Assembly: GCA_020061465.1 (NCBI GenBank)
Contig: JAGUYG010000027.1
Location: forward strand, 21,973 to 85,972
Length of the DNA stretch: 64,000 bases
Reading direction: 5' to 3'
Source of the DNA: Ignavibacteriales bacterium
Lineage (GTDB): Bacteria; Bacteroidota; Ignavibacteria; Ignavibacteriales; Ignavibacteriaceae
The notes under the pieces are model-generated. The model ran no database searches, was not told the origin of the DNA, and saw only the letters and a program-made list of their open reading frames with translations. Position 1 is the first letter of the stretch; every line of letters begins with the position of its first letter. Positions 61,294-64,000 of this stretch are shown piece by piece. A program made the position numbers and the translations under genes.

Positions 61294-62280
61294 ATGATAG
61301 ACTTCGAAAAACTTAAATCTATTTTAACAGAAAACAATTCTTTTTTATTAACTACACACGTCAATCCAGACGCTGATGCGATCAGTTCCGAGCTTGCGCT
61401 TTATTTTATCTTAAAAAAACTAAACAAACAAGTTTTTATTATAAATCACAGTGCAACACCATATAACCTTGAATTTTTAGACAAAGAAAAACAAATGCAA
61501 AAGTACGATCCCGCTCTTCATGATAAGCTATTTAACGAAGTTGATGTTATTATATGTTTAGATTTTAATAGAGCTAACAGGCTTGCAAAGATGCAAAATG
61601 CGTTCATGAACTCGAAAAAATTGAAAGTATGCATTGATCATCATCAGGATTCAGAAAAATTTGCAGATCATTTTTTTGTAGATCAAGATTACTCCGCTAC
61701 CGGGCATATTATTTATGATTTAATAAAAAAAACAAGCATTGTTAAATTAGACTATAATATTGCATATCAGATTTATGCAGCCATAATGACCGATACAGGT
61801 TCGTTCCGTTTTGAGCGAACCACTCCGGAAATACACCGCATAATTGCGGAATTACTTGAACTGAATGTCGATCCCTCCGAAATATTTGATGAGATATATG
61901 ATCATAGTAAAATTAGTAAAATTAAATTGCTTGGTAAGGCACTCGATTCTTTAACCCTTTACGGCAACGGGAATAAAATCGGCTATATGACATTACGCAG
62001 AAAAGAATTTGAAGAAACAGGCGCTATCGAATCGGATACAGACGGATTTGTGAATTTTTCATTATCGGTCGAAGGTGTTTGTTTGGGTATTTTATTTATC
62101 GAATTGAAAGAAGGTTTTAAGGTAAGCTTCAGATCAAAAGGTGCAATCCCCGTAAATAAATTAGCCGCAGAGTTCGGCGGAGGAGGGCACACAAATGCAT
62201 CGGGCGTTCGTTTCTTCTCGGAAAACTTGGACGAATTTGTAGACAAGATTCTATCTCGTGCAGAAAAATATTTAGCCTAA
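61294..62280 (+). CDS. nrnA: DHH-family phosphoesterase, NrnA-like
   Basis: The 328-residue product from ATG 61294 has the NrnA layout: an N-terminal DHH domain (TTHVNPDADAISSELALY, CLDFNRANRL, CIDHHQDSEKFADHFFVDQDYSATGH, AIMTDTGSFRF) and a C-terminal DHHA1 domain with FGGGGHTNASGVRF. NrnA proteins degrade short oligoribonucleotides and may act on phosphoadenosine phosphate. Leucyl aminopeptidase follows after 14 nt. Confidence 0.92.
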   Translation: MIDFEKLKSILTENNSFLLTTHVNPDADAISSELALYFILKKLNKQVFIINHSATPYNLEFLDKEKQMQKYDPALHDKLFNEVDVIICLDFNRANRLAKMQNAFMNSKKLKVCIDHHQDSEKFADHFFVDQDYSATGHIIYDLIKKTSIVKLDYNIAYQIYAAIMTDTGSFRFERTTPEIHRIIAELLELNVDPSEIFDEIYDHSKISKIKLLGKALDSLTLYGNGNKIGYMTLRRKEFEETGAIESDTDGFVNFSLSVEGVCLGILFIELKEGFKVSFRSKGAIPVNKLAAEFGGGGHTNASGVRFFSENLDEFVDKILSRAEKYLA

Positions 62281-62294
62281 AGAAAGGGAAATTG

Positions 62295-63794
62295 ATGTTC
62301 AATCTTAAAATAATTGCCGGCGAGAAAAAAATAACCTACAAACCGCTTTCATTAGCAGTAAAATATGTTATAGATGAAAAACGATTAAATGAGAGCGTAA
62401 AGAATATTCAAAAAATTTTTAACATAAAATTCTCATCTCTTCAAATTAAATCTTTTCTTTCAAAAGAAGGTACGGTTCTTCGCGCTTCTAAACCAGACGG
62501 AAAGCCCGATGAACTTTTGCTGGTAAAAGTAAAAATTGATGAAAAGTTTTCACCCGATTTTTTCAGAAATCAGCTTGCCGGATTGATTCAAGAACTATCA
62601 AGCGGGGAAGTAAAGCACTTGCACATTTTTATTCCGAAGTTTGAGCCTTTTAAAAGTCATTTCAAAACGACGGATTATTTTCAGCAGACATTTGTTGAAG
62701 GAGTGATAGTCGGTAATTATTCATTTTCGAAATACCGATCAGATAAAAAAGCCGGAAAAAATCTAAGCTCATATTTTTATACTGAGGGTGGAAAAGGATT
62801 GAAGAACGCTGTTAACACTGCGAAAAATTTAATGCAAGGGGTTAATTTAGCTAAGGATCTTTCCAATGAACCCGGAGATGTTTTAACTCCTGAAGAATTC
62901 GCTTCGCAGGCAGCAAAAATATTGATTAAAAGCGGCGTGAAAGTAAAAATATTTACTGAAAAAGAAATCAAAAAAATGAAAATGGGTGGACTGCTTGCTG
63001 TCGGAAGCGGAAGCGATTATCCGCCAAGATTATTATTTGCTGAGTACAAAGGTAATCCGGCAGCATATAAAACCAAGTATTGCATCGTTGGTAAGGGTGT
63101 AACTTTTGATTCCGGCGGTATTTCAATTAAACCTGCAGCAGATATGTGGGAGATGAAAGCCGATATGGCAGGTGCCGCTGCAGTGGCTGGAGCCATGCTT
63201 TCCATTGCGAAAAATAGACTACCGATAAATATTATTTGTGTTATTCCTCTTGCCGAAAATATGCCTTCCGGCAAATCAATGAAGCCTGGCGATATCATTA
63301 TAACTTCTTCCGGTAAAAGTATCGAAGTAGATAATACTGACGCCGAAGGAAGAATAATTCTTGCCGATGCATTACATTTTGCTTCCAATAAAAAACCGGT
63401 TGAGATTATTGACCTGGCTACTTTAACAGGCGCTTGTGTTGTTGCATTAGGCGAATTTGCAGCGGGCTTGTTTACGAAGAACGAAAAGCTCGCTAAACTC
63501 CTTACCGAAACCGGAAATGCGGTACATGAAAGAGTCTGGGCAATGCCTATGTGGGACGATTATCACGAACTAAACAAGAGCGATGTAGCTGATGTGAAAA
63601 ATATCGGCGGGCGATGGGGAGGAGCAATTTCTGCAGCCAAATTCCTCGAAAATTTTGTCGATAAAAAAATTACCTGGGCGCATCTGGATATTGCCGGACC
63701 GGCATTACCACATACTTATAACAATTATACAAAAAAATATATGACAGGCTTTGGGGTAAGATTGCTGTTCGAATATTTTAAAGACAAATCCTGA
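62295..63794 (+). CDS. pepA: Leucyl aminopeptidase (M17)
   Basis: The product is 499 residues from ATG 62295 (AAAGGGAAATTG just upstream). The C-terminal catalytic domain has the metal and catalytic residues in GKGVTFDSGGISIKP, MKADMAGAAAV, and NTDAEGRIILADAL, the M17 signature. The N-terminal domain (about 1-160) is the usual variable region. It is a cytosolic di-zinc or manganese peptidase. Co-transcription with the DHH gene is likely. No terminator was found after it. Confidence 0.96.
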   Translation: MFNLKIIAGEKKITYKPLSLAVKYVIDEKRLNESVKNIQKIFNIKFSSLQIKSFLSKEGTVLRASKPDGKPDELLLVKVKIDEKFSPDFFRNQLAGLIQELSSGEVKHLHIFIPKFEPFKSHFKTTDYFQQTFVEGVIVGNYSFSKYRSDKKAGKNLSSYFYTEGGKGLKNAVNTAKNLMQGVNLAKDLSNEPGDVLTPEEFASQAAKILIKSGVKVKIFTEKEIKKMKMGGLLAVGSGSDYPPRLLFAEYKGNPAAYKTKYCIVGKGVTFDSGGISIKPAADMWEMKADMAGAAAVAGAMLSIAKNRLPINIICVIPLAENMPSGKSMKPGDIIITSSGKSIEVDNTDAEGRIILADALHFASNKKPVEIIDLATLTGACVVALGEFAAGLFTKNEKLAKLLTETGNAVHERVWAMPMWDDYHELNKSDVADVKNIGGRWGGAISAAKFLENFVDKKITWAHLDIAGPALPHTYNNYTKKYMTGFGVRLLFEYFKDKS

Positions 63795-64000
63795 CTAATC
63801 ATTTTTAATATTTCATCAAGATACTAAACACTGATAAACAAATTCCAAAATACAAAACACAAAATCCCAATGAGCACCAATGATCAAATCCAATGTCTCT
63901 AATCCTTTATCCTCCGGCAGATTTGAAAAATTGAATTTTGGCAATTGAATTTTATTTGTTATTTGTCATTTGTTCTTTGGTATTTATTATTTATTCCCCG
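63795..64000. other. Non-coding 3' flank with low-complexity repeat
   Basis: The end of the window has A/C-rich stretches (CAAATTCCAAAATACAAAAC) and a T-rich run with repeated TTTGTTATTTGTCATTTGTT-type units that are roughly complementary to them. No gene is visible. Confidence 0.5.

Overview
The window is AT-rich, densely coding bacterial chromosome. Gene content points to the Ignavibacteria/Chlorobi side of the Bacteroidota. The evidence is a type IX secretion pair (PorU sortase next to PorV), T9SS/FlgD-like C-terminal domains on secreted proteins, an HU-like domain fused to a SPOR domain, many TolB-like propeller, TPR and DUF5683-like envelope proteins, two 2-oxoglutarate:ferredoxin oxidoreductases, and weak Shine-Dalgarno sequences at many genes. 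This placement is inferred; there is no rRNA in the window.

Layout. 1-2.8 kb (-): a secreted M28 peptidase, cut by the window edge, and a secreted TolB-like propeller. 3.0-6.6 kb (-): an iron module (feoA, feoB, a Fur-family regulator, an RNase Z-like hydrolase). 6.85-8.9 kb: a PAS/GAF histidine kinase with no adjacent response regulator. 9-15 kb (+): a housekeeping run of purC, a DUF971 gene, pgsA, pgpA, cinA, thpR, recA and recX, then a Nudix gene on the other strand. A terminator-like hairpin lies inside the recX reading frame. 15.5-18.8 kb (+): murB, a Bcp peroxiredoxin, then a tightly packed pterin trio (PTPS-like, folE, SDR) that may make a biopterin-type cofactor. 18.9-21.1 kb: an envelope-stress-like module, with a Spy-like gene divergent from an ECF sigma, a membrane anti-sigma-like gene and a second Spy-like gene.

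21.2-23.1 kb holds tRNA-Leu, a TPR protein, a CMD-family protein and a MITE-like element. 23.2-32.4 kb (+) is probably one transcription unit: a DUF92 gene broken by a frameshift, a 991-residue TPR protein, a plug-less outer-membrane barrel with a TonB-box-like N-terminus, an HU-TM-SPOR fusion, ExbB, ExbD and a TonB-like protein. I read it as a Tol/Ton-like trans-envelope machine whose cytoplasmic end may touch DNA; this is the best candidate for an undescribed system here. 32.3-34.5 kb (-): three small membrane proteins and an NHL-repeat protein. 34.7-36.7 kb: tRNA-Gln, tRNA-Glu, a 2Fe-2S protein, nth and an HD-domain protein.

36.9-50.1 kb (+) is a secretion and surface cluster: porU, porV, an M6-like protein that has lost its HExxH motif, a repeat-rich gap, a peptidase-propeller-barrel protein, and a DUF5683-like protein. 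50.3-53.8 kb: nadE and dsbD. 54.3-61.2 kb: two complete copies of a two-gene korAB operon, separated by 1.1 kb that contains a 386-bp inverted-repeat element. 61.3-63.8 kb: a DHH phosphoesterase and leucyl aminopeptidase.

No CRISPR array, prophage, rRNA, transposase or plasmid gene was seen. Mobile-looking DNA is limited to short non-coding inverted-repeat elements and dispersed 24-bp repeats.
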